64,000 nt of DNA from an uncultured Oscillospiraceae bacterium (GTDB taxonomy: Bacteria > Bacillota > Clostridia > Oscillospirales > Oscillospiraceae). Made by a program: the position numbers and the translations under genes. The notes below the pieces were generated by a model. The model had not been told where the DNA came from and ran no database searches. It worked only from the letters and a program-made list of their open reading frames with translations. Shown here piece by piece: positions 36,716 to 46,199 of the stretch; positions within the stretch are counted from its first letter, which is position 1, and each line of letters begins with the position of its first letter. The stretch covers positions 26,710 to 90,709 of the forward strand of contig CAJFNY010000065.1 of assembly GCA_904395865.1 (NCBI GenBank), written 5' to 3'.

Positions 36716-37252
36716 ATGGCAGAGTATCAGAACGCGCGGGTTCCCCGCTATGAGACGAACGGCTCGGCCGCATACGACCTGCGGCGGTACGGCAGCGCTG
36801 CGCCCCAGCGGGCGCCGGGACGGGGGCTGCCGGAGGAGCGGCGCCGTCCGGCGCCGGTCCGGCGTGTCCGGGCCAAGCTGGCCGTTGCGCCGTTCGCGGT
36901 GCTCGGCATGGTGGCCGTGATGGGGATGCTGATCCTGGTGGTGTTCAGCTACGTCCGGCTCTACGAGGCCAAGTCCCAGGTGGGGCAGCTGACCGAGGAG
37001 CTGACGACGCTCCAGCAGGAGCAGGACGCGCTGACCTCGGAGTATGAGAGCAAGATCGACCTGGTGGCCATTGAGGAGCGGGCACGGGCCATGGGCATGG
37101 TTCAGCCCACGTCCGTTCAGACCGTCTACCTGGACCTTTCCGGAACCGACCGGGCGGAGGTGCTGCAGGAGGAGGAGGCCTCCGGACCGCTGGCGTCGCT
37201 GCTGGAGGCGTTCCGCTCCAGCGTGGAGAGTCTGGTGTCATACCTGTCCTGA
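36716..37252 (+). CDS. ftsL: FtsL-type cell division protein
   Basis: 178 aa from the ATG at 36716 (AAAGGAAG upstream). Topology: a basic cytosolic N-terminus of ~65 residues, one membrane segment (FAVLGMVAVMGMLILVVFSYV), then a periplasm-side coiled coil (AKSQVGQLTEELTTLQQEQDALTSEYESKIDL) ending in the typical IEERARAMGMVQPTS. FtsL pairs with DivIC and FtsQ/DivIB to activate FtsW and the transpeptidase. The C-terminal tail of ~40 residues is longer than usual. Identity rests on topology and the position between rsmH and the PBP gene. Confidence 0.88.
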   Translation: MAEYQNARVPRYETNGSAAYDLRRYGSAAPQRAPGRGLPEERRRPAPVRRVRAKLAVAPFAVLGMVAVMGMLILVVFSYVRLYEAKSQVGQLTEELTTLQQEQDALTSEYESKIDLVAIEERARAMGMVQPTSVQTVYLDLSGTDRAEVLQEEEASGPLASLLEAFRSSVESLVSYLS

Positions 37253-37283
37253 TGGGACACATATAGTATTTTGCAGGAAAGTA

Positions 37284-37292
37284 TGGTACAAT
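37284..37292 (+). promoter_or_regulatory. Internal extended -10 promoter ahead of spoVD
   Basis: TGGTACAAT in the ftsL-spoVD gap; no convincing -35 element. Confidence 0.5.
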
Positions 37293-37350
37293 AGCTCCGA
37301 TACCGGCCTTTGGGCCGCGGGGCCGGCAGTACCGCGGTGCGGAAGCGAGC

Positions 37351-37378
37351 ATGGGCGGCAGGTTGACCTTCCGCCCAT
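37351..37378 (+). repeat. Near-perfect inverted repeat in spoVD leader
   Basis: ATGGGCGGCAGGT and ACCTTCCGCCCAT pair over 13 positions with one mismatch and a two-base spacer. No T tract follows, so it is not a simple terminator. Confidence 0.6.
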
Positions 37379-37416
37379 GTTTCCGATTCCGCCCCCGGAC
37401 ATCCACAGGAGGGAAT

Positions 37417-39768
37417 ATGGCAAAGCAAACCCCATTCCGCCGGCAGAAGCGTCCTTCCGGCGACGTCCGCGAGGAGGCCAACCGCACCATCCTTCGCCGG
37501 ACGACGGTCGTCATGGTCATTGCGGTGCTGCTGTTCGTGCCGCTGGCGGCGACGCTGTTCCAGCTGATGATCGTGGACCACGACCAGTATACGCAGATGG
37601 CCATCAGCAACCAGACCCGCAGCACGTCCGTCAGCGCCGACCGCGGCGTCATCTACGACCGGAACATGAACATCCTGGCCACCTCGGTTTCGGTGGAAAA
37701 CGTGTTCCTGGATCCCAATGAGATCGCCACCAAGGAGCAGGACCTGGCTCTGATCGCCTCGGGGCTTTCGGAGATCCTGGACGTGGAGGAGAGCTTCATC
37801 TACGAGCAGGCGGCCGACACCACCATGCGCTACAAGGTTATCCGCCGGAAGATCGACAGCGACCTGGCCCAGCGGGTGCGGGACTTCATCAACGACAATG
37901 AGCTCCGGGGCATCTATCTGGAGCCGGACACCCAGCGCACGTATCCCTACGGCACCCTCTGCGCCCAGCTGCTGGGCTTCACGCGGGATGACAACGTGGG
38001 CGCCGAGGGCATCGAGGCGTACTACGACTCGTACCTCCAGGGCACGGCCGGTGAGATCATCACCACCAAGGGCAACAAGGGCTCGGAGATGCTCTACACG
38101 TACGAGAAGTACTACGACGCCTCCGACGGTGACAGCCTCGTGCTGACCATCGACTCCACGGTCCAGTATTACCTGGAGAAGAATATGGAGACGGCCATTG
38201 AGAAGTACGACGTCCTCAACGGCGCCTTCGGCATCGTGGCCGACGTGAACACCGGGGAGATCCTGGCCATGGCCACCATGGGCAGCTACGACCCCAACAA
38301 CTATCTGGAGATCTACGATACCTCCGTCAACGAGGAGCTTACGGCTCTCTACCAGGAGGCCCTGCTGCAGCCGGAGGGTTCGACGGCGTATGAGGAGGCC
38401 ATGGAGGCGTACAACAGCGCGCTGGTGGAGGCGCGGCTGCACCAGTGGCGCAACCGTGCAGTGTCCGACGGCTATGAGCCCGGCTCCACCTTCAAGCTCA
38501 TCACGCTGGCCGCCGCCCTGGAGGAGGGGGCCGTGGACCTGGATGACACGTTCTACTGCGGCGGCCAGGCCGACTTCGCCGGCCGTGAGCAGACGCTGCA
38601 CTGCTGGAAGGCTGAGGGCCACGGCACCCAGACCACCGGCGAGGCGCTGGAAAACTCCTGCAACATTGCATTCGCCAACATCGGCCTTGCGCTGACCGGC
38701 GAAAACCTTTATAATTACGTCCGGGATTTCGGCCTGCTGGAAAAGACGGGCATCGACCTGCCCGGCGAAGGCGAGGGCTTCTTCTACGGTCTGGACAAGT
38801 TGAACCCCGCGGTGTCCGGCGGCATCAGCAACACCATCTCCGCCGCCTTCGGCCAGACGTTCAAGGTCACGCCGATCCAGCTGGTCCGCGCCATCTCCGC
38901 CGTCGTCAACGGCGGCTACGTGGTGGAGCCGTACGTCGTCAGCCAGATCGTCGACGACGCCGGCAACGTGGTGCAGCAGAACGAGCGCACCGTCGTCCGG
39001 CAGGTCATCAGTGAGGAGACCTCGGCCACCATGTGCCAGCTGATGGAGAACGTCGTCACCCAGGGCACGGCCGGCAACGCCCAGGTGGCCGGCTACCGCA
39101 TCGGCGGCAAGACCGGCACCTCCGAGAAGATCGACGTGTTCGACGAGAACGGCGTTATGGTGGAGGACAAGATCGTCTCCTTCGTGGGCGTGGCGCCCAT
39201 CAACGATCCCCAGTACATCGTCCTGGTGGCGCTGGACACCCCGTCCACCGAGACCGGCATGTACATCTCCGGCGGCATCATGGCCGCCCCCACGGTCCGG
39301 GACGTGTTCTCCGACATCCTGCCGTATCTCGGCGTGGAGCCGGACTACAGCGACGACGACATCGACAAGGTCAGCGTCACCGTCCCGAATGTGACGGGCA
39401 TGACCGAGGCGGAGGCGTCCGCGGCTCTGTCCGACCGCAGCCTGACGTACCGTGTCGTGGGCGACGGCGCCACTGTGACCGGCATGATTCCCGCCGCCGG
39501 CGCGTCGGTGCCCGGCGCGTCCGAGATCATCCTCTACATGGGGTCAGAGGTGCCCACGGACCGCGTCACCGTGCCGGACTTCACCGGCATGAGCGTGTCC
39601 CAGGCGAACCAGGCCGCCTCCGACAGCGGGCTGTATATTCTGGCCAAGGGCACCAACACCACCGGCAGCAACGTCAGCGTCACGTATCAGGATGTGACCG
39701 CCGGCTCGCAGGTGGAGCGCGGCACCATGATTACCGTGGAATTCACCGACCACAGCGCGCAGGATTAG
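37417..39768 (+). CDS. spoVD: SpoVD/PBP2-type transpeptidase with two PASTA domains
   Basis: 783 aa from the ATG at 37417 (CAGGAGGG upstream). N-terminal membrane anchor (~30-50), dimerisation domain (SADRGVIYDRNMNILATS), and transpeptidase domain with active-site Ser ~357 in EPGSTFKL, SxN in ENSCNIAF (~414) and KTG in GGKTGTSEK (~565). Two PASTA domains follow (~655-720 VTVPNVTGMTEAEASAAL; ~722-783 VTVPDFTGMSVSQANQAA). It cross-links septal or spore-cortex peptidoglycan with FtsW/SpoVE. Because no second PBP gene lies in the cluster, it may serve both vegetative division and sporulation. Confidence 0.92.
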   Translation: MAKQTPFRRQKRPSGDVREEANRTILRRTTVVMVIAVLLFVPLAATLFQLMIVDHDQYTQMAISNQTRSTSVSADRGVIYDRNMNILATSVSVENVFLDPNEIATKEQDLALIASGLSEILDVEESFIYEQAADTTMRYKVIRRKIDSDLAQRVRDFINDNELRGIYLEPDTQRTYPYGTLCAQLLGFTRDDNVGAEGIEAYYDSYLQGTAGEIITTKGNKGSEMLYTYEKYYDASDGDSLVLTIDSTVQYYLEKNMETAIEKYDVLNGAFGIVADVNTGEILAMATMGSYDPNNYLEIYDTSVNEELTALYQEALLQPEGSTAYEEAMEAYNSALVEARLHQWRNRAVSDGYEPGSTFKLITLAAALEEGAVDLDDTFYCGGQADFAGREQTLHCWKAEGHGTQTTGEALENSCNIAFANIGLALTGENLYNYVRDFGLLEKTGIDLPGEGEGFFYGLDKLNPAVSGGISNTISAAFGQTFKVTPIQLVRAISAVVNGGYVVEPYVVSQIVDDAGNVVQQNERTVVRQVISEETSATMCQLMENVVTQGTAGNAQVAGYRIGGKTGTSEKIDVFDENGVMVEDKIVSFVGVAPINDPQYIVLVALDTPSTETGMYISGGIMAAPTVRDVFSDILPYLGVEPDYSDDDIDKVSVTVPNVTGMTEAEASAALSDRSLTYRVVGDGATVTGMIPAAGASVPGASEIILYMGSEVPTDRVTVPDFTGMSVSQANQAASDSGLYILAKGTNTTGSNVSVTYQDVTAGSQVERGTMITVEFTDHSAQD

Positions 39769-39793
39769 CGCGCAGCCAAGGAGGGACCTGCCT

Positions 39794-41242
39794 ATGAAAC
39801 TCGCCCAGCTGCTGGAGGGCATCCCCGTGCAGACGCTCCGGGCGGACCCGGAGCTGGAGATCACCGGCGTCAGCTACGACTCCCGCACCACCCGGCCGGG
39901 GGAGCTGTTCGTGGCCATTCCCGGCTTCGCCGCCGACGGCCACCGGTTCATCCCCATGGCCCTGGAGAAGGGCGCTGCCGCGGTGCTCTGCGAGCGGCCG
40001 CCGGAGGGGGAGACGCCGTACGTTCAGGTGCCCTCCGCCCGGGAGGCGCTGGCCGTGCTCGGCGCCAACTGGTTCGGCCATCCGGCCGACGGCCTGACCG
40101 TCGTGGGCGTCACCGGCACCAACGGCAAGACGACCGTCACTTACCTCCTCAAGACCGTCCTGGAGCGGGCTCTGGGCGCCCGGGTGGGCCTCATCGGCAC
40201 GATCCAGAACATGATCGGCGACGAGGCGCTGGACACGGAGCGCACCACGCCGGAGAACTTCGAGCTTCAGGCCCTGTTCGCCCGCATGCGCGACGCCGGC
40301 TGCACCCACGTGGTCATGGAGGTCTCCTCCCACGCTCTGGCGCTGCACCGGGTGGACTGCATCCCGTTCGCCGTGGGCGTGTTCACAAATCTGACCGAGG
40401 ACCACCTGGACTTCCACAAGACTATGGAGGCGTACCGCCAGGCGAAGGCCATCCTGTTCACCCGCTGCGGCACGGGCGTCATCAATCTGGACGACGATGC
40501 GGCCGATCGGATGATCGCCGACGCCCGCTGCCCCGTGACCACGTACGCCGTCCGGGCGGAGCACGCCGACCTGCGGGCCGAGGACATCGACCTGCAGGCG
40601 GACCATGTGGCCTTCACGGCAGCGGCCGGCGGCGCCCGCTGCCCGGTGCGGCTGGGGATTCCCGGCGGCTTCACGGTCTACAACGCCCTGGCGGTGCTGG
40701 GAGCGGCCATGGCCCTGGGCGTGGCCCTGCCGGACGCCGCCGCGGCCCTGGGGGCCGCCAGAGGCGTCAAGGGCCGGGTGGAGGTGGTGCCTACCCCCGG
40801 GAAGGACTACACCGTCCTCATCGACTACGCCCACACCCCCGACGGGCTGGAAAACGTCCTGCGGGCCGTCCGCGGCTTCTGCAGGGGGCGCGTCATCGCC
40901 GTGTTCGGCTGCGGCGGCGACCGGGACCCCATCAAGCGCCCCATCATGGGCCGCATCGGCGTGGAGGGCTCGGATCTGGCCGTCATCACCTCCGACAACC
41001 CCCGTACCGAGGACCCCGCCGCCATCATCCGCCAGATCGTGGCCGGCGTCGAGGGGACCGACCGGCCGTACGTCGTCATTGAAAACCGCCGGGAGGCCAT
41101 CCGCTGGGCCATGGACCATGCGCAGAAGGACGACATCATCGTCCTGGCCGGCAAGGGCCACGAGACGTACCAGATCCTGGGAACCGTCAAAACGCATCTC
41201 GACGAGCGCGAAGAGGTGGCAGCCCATCTGGCCGGCCGCTGA
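39794..41242 (+). CDS. murE: UDP-MurNAc-tripeptide synthetase, meso-DAP type
   Basis: 482 aa, start ATG with AAGGAGG upstream. P-loop VGVTGTNGKTTVTYLL, central SSHALALHRVDCIPFAVGVFTNLTEDHLDFH, and the substrate-recognition motif SDNPRTEDP near residue 400. The DNPR form is characteristic of enzymes that add meso-diaminopimelate rather than lysine. It adds the third amino acid to UDP-MurNAc-Ala-Glu in the cytosol. The product passes to MurF, encoded 26 bases downstream. Confidence 0.97.
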   Translation: MKLAQLLEGIPVQTLRADPELEITGVSYDSRTTRPGELFVAIPGFAADGHRFIPMALEKGAAAVLCERPPEGETPYVQVPSAREALAVLGANWFGHPADGLTVVGVTGTNGKTTVTYLLKTVLERALGARVGLIGTIQNMIGDEALDTERTTPENFELQALFARMRDAGCTHVVMEVSSHALALHRVDCIPFAVGVFTNLTEDHLDFHKTMEAYRQAKAILFTRCGTGVINLDDDAADRMIADARCPVTTYAVRAEHADLRAEDIDLQADHVAFTAAAGGARCPVRLGIPGGFTVYNALAVLGAAMALGVALPDAAAALGAARGVKGRVEVVPTPGKDYTVLIDYAHTPDGLENVLRAVRGFCRGRVIAVFGCGGDRDPIKRPIMGRIGVEGSDLAVITSDNPRTEDPAAIIRQIVAGVEGTDRPYVVIENRREAIRWAMDHAQKDDIIVLAGKGHETYQILGTVKTHLDEREEVAAHLAGR

Positions 41243-41268
41243 GAGTTAGAGAGATAGGAGCGACGCAA

Positions 41269-42645
41269 ATGAAACCGACGAAGCTGAAGCAGATCGCCCT
41301 CTGGTGCGGCGGAGAGCTGGACTCCCGGTACGACGACGTGGAGGTCCTGGGCGTCTCCACCGATTCCCGGGAGGTCAAGCCGGGGCAGCTGTTCGTGCCG
41401 CTGGCGGGCAATCGGGTGGACGGCCACACGTTCATCGGCCGCGCCGTGGACAACGGCGCCGTGGCAGTGCTCAACGCCAAGGAAAAGCGCCCCTCTGACG
41501 TCCCGTATATCCAGGTGGACGACACGCTGCGGGCCATCGGCGCCATCGCCGCCGGCTACCGGCAGACCATGTCCGCCCGGGTGCTGGCCATCACCGGCAG
41601 CGTCGGCAAGACGACGACGAAGGAGATGCTGGCCGCCATCCTGCGCCGCCAGTACCGCACGGTCTGGACCGAGGGCAACCACAACAACAACCTGGGCCTG
41701 CCGCTCTCCGTCCTGGACATCGAGGCCGACACGGAGTACGCCGTCCTGGAGCTGGGCATGAGCCACGCCGGCGAAATGGCGTACCTGACGAAGATCGCCC
41801 GGCCGGACATGGCCATCTTCACGAACATCGGCACCATGCACATTGAGAACCTGGGCTCCCGGGAGAACATCCTCAAGGCGAAGCTGGAGATCCTCGAGGG
41901 CATGGGCCCCGACGGCGTCGTCCTCCTCAACGGTGACGAGCCGCTCCTGTGGAAGCTGCGGGATACGCTGCCCTTCAAGCACTACTACTTCGGCATCGAC
42001 AACATCGCCTGCGACGTCCGGGCCGCCCAGGTCCGCGGCGACGACAGCGGCGTCACCTTCCGGATCCTGGCCTTTGGCCGGGAGTACGAGGCCTTCGTGC
42101 CGCACAACGGCCAGCACACGGTCTATAACGCCCTGGCCGCCGCCGGCGCAGCCATGCTCTCCGGCGCCGCGCCGGAGCAGGTGGCCGCCGGCCTCCGCTC
42201 CTTCGAAAACACCGGCATGCGCCAGCAGATCTACGAGAAGAACGGCTTTACGATCATCGAGGACTGCTACAACGCCGGCCCCGAGTCCATGGCCGCCGCC
42301 CTGAACGTCCTGGGGGAGCGGAGCAGCCAGGGGCGGAAGATCGCCGTCCTGGGCGACATGCTGGAGCTGGGCTCCCTGGCCATGGCCGAGCACTACCGGA
42401 TCGGCCGCCTGGCCGTGGGCCGGTGCGACATTCTGCTGGCCTACGGCGTCAACGCCACCCGTGTCGTCACCGGCGCCGTCACCGGCGGCATGTCCCCCAA
42501 GCGGGCCATGTTCTTCGACGACCAGGACCAGCTGCTCCACGAGCTCCGGGCCGTGGCCCGGCCGGGGGACCTGCTGCTGTTCAAGGGCAGCCGCGGCATG
42601 AAGATGGAGCGGGTGCTCCGTCTGTTCCTCGAGAGCGAGGAGTGA
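41269..42645 (+). CDS. murF: UDP-MurNAc-tripeptide--D-Ala-D-Ala ligase
   Basis: 458 aa, start ATG with AGGAG upstream. P-loop AITGSVGKTTTKEMLAAIL, EGNHNNNLGLPLSVL, ELGMSHAGEMAYLTKIARPDMAIFTNIG and IIEDCYNAGPESMAAAL are the MurF motifs in order. It completes the pentapeptide with D-Ala-D-Ala; the Ddl ligase that makes this dipeptide is not in the window. A 162-base gap with no visible gene follows before mraY. Confidence 0.97.
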   Translation: MKPTKLKQIALWCGGELDSRYDDVEVLGVSTDSREVKPGQLFVPLAGNRVDGHTFIGRAVDNGAVAVLNAKEKRPSDVPYIQVDDTLRAIGAIAAGYRQTMSARVLAITGSVGKTTTKEMLAAILRRQYRTVWTEGNHNNNLGLPLSVLDIEADTEYAVLELGMSHAGEMAYLTKIARPDMAIFTNIGTMHIENLGSRENILKAKLEILEGMGPDGVVLLNGDEPLLWKLRDTLPFKHYYFGIDNIACDVRAAQVRGDDSGVTFRILAFGREYEAFVPHNGQHTVYNALAAAGAAMLSGAAPEQVAAGLRSFENTGMRQQIYEKNGFTIIEDCYNAGPESMAAALNVLGERSSQGRKIAVLGDMLELGSLAMAEHYRIGRLAVGRCDILLAYGVNATRVVTGAVTGGMSPKRAMFFDDQDQLLHELRAVARPGDLLLFKGSRGMKMERVLRLFLESEE

Positions 42646-42807
42646 TCCGGATTTCGAATCGGCTGCCTGACCGGAAGGCCTGCGCGCGCTGTGCGCACGC
42701 CGCCCCGGCCCACGATCGCCTGACGCGCCCGGCGCAGCGGAAACGCCCGGCTGTGCGCCGAAGGGCTTCCCGTGAGGGCGGAAAACTGTACTTCGGAGGA
42801 AACCGCA

Positions 42808-43824
42808 ATGGGCAACGCGCAATTTGAGACCGTCGGCCTGCCGCTTCTGACGGCCGCGGCCGCCTTCCTGGCGGCGCTGGTGCTGGGGAAGGCGTGCATC
42901 CCGATGCTGCGGCGGCTGAAGGCCGGCCAGGCCATCCGGGAGGTCGGCCCCAGCTGGCACAACACCAAGGCCGGCACACCCACCATGGGCGGCATCATCT
43001 TCATCGCGGCCGCCACGGCCGCGGCCGTGGTGCTGGGCTGGCCGCAGATGCGCCGGGGGCACTACGAGCACCTGTTCGTCCTGGGCTTCGCCCTGGTCTA
43101 CGGCATCATCGGCTTCCTGGACGACTACGTCAAGGTGAAAAAGAAGCGCAACCTGGGCCTGACGGCGCTCCAGAAGTTTGCCCTGCAGCTGGCCGCAGCG
43201 GCCTGCTACCTGGCGCTCCTCCGCTGGAGCGGCCACATGACGAACGATCTCTACATCCCCTTCACCAACGTCACCGTCCGCATTCCCTGGGTGGTCTACA
43301 TGGTCTTTGCCATGTTCGTCGTCGTCGGGTGCGTCAACGCCGTCAACCTGACCGACGGCATCGACGGCCTGGCGGCCGGCGTGACCATGCCGGTCATGGC
43401 CTTCTTCGCCGTGACGGCCGCCGTCTGGGGCGTGTTTGAGCGGAGCACGCTGGCCCTGGTGCCGGCGGCGCTGTTCGGCGGGCTGGGCGGCTTCCTCGTC
43501 TACAACTTCCACCCGGCCAAGGTGTTCATGGGCGACACCGGCTCCCTCTATCTGGGGGCGGCCGTGTGCGGCCTGGCCTTCGCGCTGGATATGCCGCTGA
43601 TCCTCGTGCTGGTGGGCCTGGTCTACATCCTGGAGACGGTTTCGGTCATCCTCCAGGTGGGCTACTTCAAGCTGACCCACGGGAAGCGGATCTTCAGGAT
43701 GACGCCGATCCACCACCACTTCGAGATGTGCGGGTGGAGCGAGGTCAAGATTTTCACCGTCTTTACCCTGATTACCCTGGTCTGCTGCACGGCGGCGTTT
43801 TTCGGCGTGCTGGGGCGGTACTGA
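42808..43824 (+). CDS. mraY: Phospho-MurNAc-pentapeptide translocase
   Basis: 338 aa from the ATG at 42808 (GGAGG upstream). Ten membrane segments with the MraY loops HNTKAGTPTMGGIIFI, GFLDDYVKVKKKRNLGLTALQKF (Asp pair), NAVNLTDGIDGLAAGV, FMGDTGSLYLGA and MTPIHHHFEMCGW. It moves phospho-MurNAc-pentapeptide onto undecaprenyl phosphate to give lipid I. In the classical cluster murD follows; here ftsW follows after 25 bases. Confidence 0.97.
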   Translation: MGNAQFETVGLPLLTAAAAFLAALVLGKACIPMLRRLKAGQAIREVGPSWHNTKAGTPTMGGIIFIAAATAAAVVLGWPQMRRGHYEHLFVLGFALVYGIIGFLDDYVKVKKKRNLGLTALQKFALQLAAAACYLALLRWSGHMTNDLYIPFTNVTVRIPWVVYMVFAMFVVVGCVNAVNLTDGIDGLAAGVTMPVMAFFAVTAAVWGVFERSTLALVPAALFGGLGGFLVYNFHPAKVFMGDTGSLYLGAAVCGLAFALDMPLILVLVGLVYILETVSVILQVGYFKLTHGKRIFRMTPIHHHFEMCGWSEVKIFTVFTLITLVCCTAAFFGVLGRY

Positions 43825-43849
43825 CCGGGGACGTGCCAAAGGAGGGGCC

Positions 43850-44995
43850 ATGGAAGCTGCCAAGCTGCAGACAAAGGAGCGAATCGTCGAGGACGAACGG
43901 GGCCTGCTGGACCTGCCGTTCCTGATTCTGACGGTCCTGCTGGTGGCCATCGGCGTGGTGATGATGTTCTCCGCCAGCTACGCCCGCGCCTATATGGAGG
44001 AGGAAGGCAACTCCACGTACTACTTCTTCCGCCAGGCCATGTTCGCCGGAGCCGGCATCGTCATCATGTGGATCGTCAGCCGCGTCAACTATCAGCTCTG
44101 GCGGCCGCTGGCGCCGGTGATCCTGCTGGGCTCCGTGGGCCTGCTACTGCTGGTGCCCTTCATCGGCATCGAGGAGGGCGGCGCCACCCGGTGGATCAGC
44201 CTGTTCGGCATCACCACCTTCCAGCCGTCGGAGATCGCCAAGCTGGGCGTGGTGCTGATGTTCGCGGCCATGATCTCGTCGTTCCGGGAGCGGATGCAGA
44301 CCTTCCGGTACGGCGTGCTGCCCTTTGCGGGCATCCTGCTCGTCATCGCCGGCCTGCTGGCCCTGGAGCCACACCTGTCGGCCACGCTGATCATCCTGGC
44401 CACCGGCGCGGCGATGATGTTCCTGGGCGGGACGCGGCTGCGCTGGTTCGGCCTGGGAATCCTGGTGGTCGGGGCGGCCGTGTTCCTCTATCTGCAGGTG
44501 TTCGGCTACGCCAGCGACCGGATCACCGCCTGGCTGGACCCGTTCTCCGACCCGTCCGACGACGGCTATCAGATCGTCCAGTCCCTCTACGCCATCGGCT
44601 CCGGCGGCCTCATGGGCCTGGGCTTCGGCCGCAGCCGGCAGAAGTACCTGTACCTGCCGGAGGAGCACAACGACTACGTCTTTGCCATCATCTGCGAGGA
44701 GCTGGGCTTCCTGGGCGCGATGCTCATCATTCTGCTGTTCGTGCTGCTCATCGTCCGCGGCTACTGGATTGCCATGCACGCCCGGGACCGGTTCGGTTCC
44801 CTGGTGGCCGCCGGCATCACGACGCTGCTGGCCCTGCAGGTGTTCCTGAACATCGGCGTCGTCAGCAACTTCCTGCCCGCCACGGGCATTTCGCTGCCGT
44901 TCTTCTCCTACGGCGGCACGGCGCTGCTGCTGCAGCTCTTCGAGATGGGCATCGTGCTGAACATCTCCCGCAGCAACCGCCGCAGCTTCCTGTGA
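43850..44995 (+). CDS. ftsW: FtsW/SpoVE-type SEDS glycosyltransferase
   Basis: 381 aa, start ATG with AAAGGAGGGG upstream. SEDS topology of ten segments: MMFSASYARAYMEE near the N-terminus, GGATRWISLFGITTFQPSEIAKLG, YQIVQSLYAIGSGGLMGLGFGRSRQKYLYLPEEHNDYVFAIICEELGF (the conserved catalytic-loop region) and FLPATGISLPFFSYGGTALL. It polymerises lipid II into glycan strands together with a class B PBP, plausibly SpoVD from the same operon. FtsW and SpoVE cannot be told apart by sequence alone. Confidence 0.94.
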   Translation: MEAAKLQTKERIVEDERGLLDLPFLILTVLLVAIGVVMMFSASYARAYMEEEGNSTYYFFRQAMFAGAGIVIMWIVSRVNYQLWRPLAPVILLGSVGLLLLVPFIGIEEGGATRWISLFGITTFQPSEIAKLGVVLMFAAMISSFRERMQTFRYGVLPFAGILLVIAGLLALEPHLSATLIILATGAAMMFLGGTRLRWFGLGILVVGAAVFLYLQVFGYASDRITAWLDPFSDPSDDGYQIVQSLYAIGSGGLMGLGFGRSRQKYLYLPEEHNDYVFAIICEELGFLGAMLIILLFVLLIVRGYWIAMHARDRFGSLVAAGITTLLALQVFLNIGVVSNFLPATGISLPFFSYGGTALLLQLFEMGIVLNISRSNRRSFL

Positions 44996-45011
44996 GCGGG
45001 GAGGGACGGCC

Positions 45012-46139
45012 ATGAACGTGATCTTCACCTGCGGCGGCACCGGCGGGCACATCAATCCGGCCATCGCCGTCGCCAAGCTCCTGCGGGAGCGGCGGCCCGG
45101 CTGGGGCATCCTCTTCGTCGGCGCCGAGGACGGCATGGAGCGCGACCTGGTCCCGCGGGAGGGCTTCCGGCTGGAGACGCTGACCATCTCCAACTTCCAG
45201 CGGAAGCTGACGCCGGCGGGCCTGTGGCACAATGTGAAAACGCTCCGCAACCTCCACAGTGCCTTCCGCAAGGCGGACCGGATCCTCGACGCCTTTCAGC
45301 CGGATGTCATCCTCGGCACCGGCGGCTACGCCAGCTATCCCACGCTCCGCCAGGGCGCCCGGCGCGGCATCCCCACGGCGGTGCACGAGGCCAACGCCGT
45401 CCCCGGGCTGACCACGAAGCTGGTGGCCAAACGGGCCGAACGGATCCTCGTGAACTTTGAGGAGAGCCGCCAGCAGTACGACAATCCGGAGCGCGTCGTC
45501 GTCACCGGCATGCCGGTGCGCCAGGAGTTCCTCTATACCTCCCGCGCCGGGGCGCGCCGGCAGCTGGGCCTGGACGGCCGGCCGCTGGTGGTCACGTACT
45601 GGGGCAGCCTGGGCGCCCGGGAAATGAACAAGAAAATCACCGCGCTGATGGCCCGGGAGATCGCCGACGGCGAGCCCTGGCAGCACGTCCACGCCACCGG
45701 CAGCTTCGGCTGGCGGTGGATGCCGGAATACGTGGCGGAGCACGGCGTCGACCTGAAGGTCCACCGGTCCATCGACATGCGTGAATACATCTACGACATG
45801 CCGCTGCTCATGGCCGCGGCCGACCTGGTCATCTGCCGCAGCGGCGCGTCCACCATCAGCGAGGTGGCGGCCTCGGGGACGCCGTGCATCCTCGTCCCGT
45901 CGCCCAACGCCACGGGCAACCACCAGGAGAAGAACGCCCGGATCCTGGAGGGCCGCGGCGCGGCCCTGGTGCTCCGGGAGAGCGACTGTGACGGAGACGT
46001 CCTCTACGAGGCCGCCCGGGACCTGCTGGCCGACCCGGCGCGCTGCGCGGCCATGCGCTCCGCCCTCCGGGCACTGGCCGTGGTGGACTCGGCCGAGCAG
46101 ATCTACGGCGTCCTGCTGGAGCTGGCAAAGACACGCTGA
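45012..46139 (+). CDS. murG: UDP-GlcNAc:lipid I GlcNAc transferase
   Basis: 375 aa, start ATG with GGGGAGGG upstream. GT28 fold with FTCGGTGGHINPAIAVAKLL at the N-terminus, DVILGTGGYASYPTLRQGA, VHEANAVPGLTTKLVAKRA and ICRSGASTISEVAASGTPCILVPSPNATGNHQEKNA in the UDP-GlcNAc site. It converts lipid I to lipid II on the inner face of the membrane. The gap to murA is 60 bases and holds no gene. Confidence 0.97.
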   Translation: MNVIFTCGGTGGHINPAIAVAKLLRERRPGWGILFVGAEDGMERDLVPREGFRLETLTISNFQRKLTPAGLWHNVKTLRNLHSAFRKADRILDAFQPDVILGTGGYASYPTLRQGARRGIPTAVHEANAVPGLTTKLVAKRAERILVNFEESRQQYDNPERVVVTGMPVRQEFLYTSRAGARRQLGLDGRPLVVTYWGSLGAREMNKKITALMAREIADGEPWQHVHATGSFGWRWMPEYVAEHGVDLKVHRSIDMREYIYDMPLLMAAADLVICRSGASTISEVAASGTPCILVPSPNATGNHQEKNARILEGRGAALVLRESDCDGDVLYEAARDLLADPARCAAMRSALRALAVVDSAEQIYGVLLELAKTR

Positions 46140-46199
46140 GGCCGGCCTCTGCATACGATGGGGTATCGAACGCGATGCCTGACGGATGCGGAGGGAACC

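Noticed and set aside
37351-37416. Upstream ATG for spoVD at 37351
   Set aside because: It lies in the left arm of the hairpin with no ribosome site; the ATG at 37417 has CAGGAGGG.
40825-43950. 1041-aa minus-strand ORF opposite murE, murF and mraY
   Set aside because: In GC-rich DNA the frame opposite real genes stays open. The protein is His/Gln/Gly-rich low complexity with no motif, and the plus strand encodes three certain enzymes.
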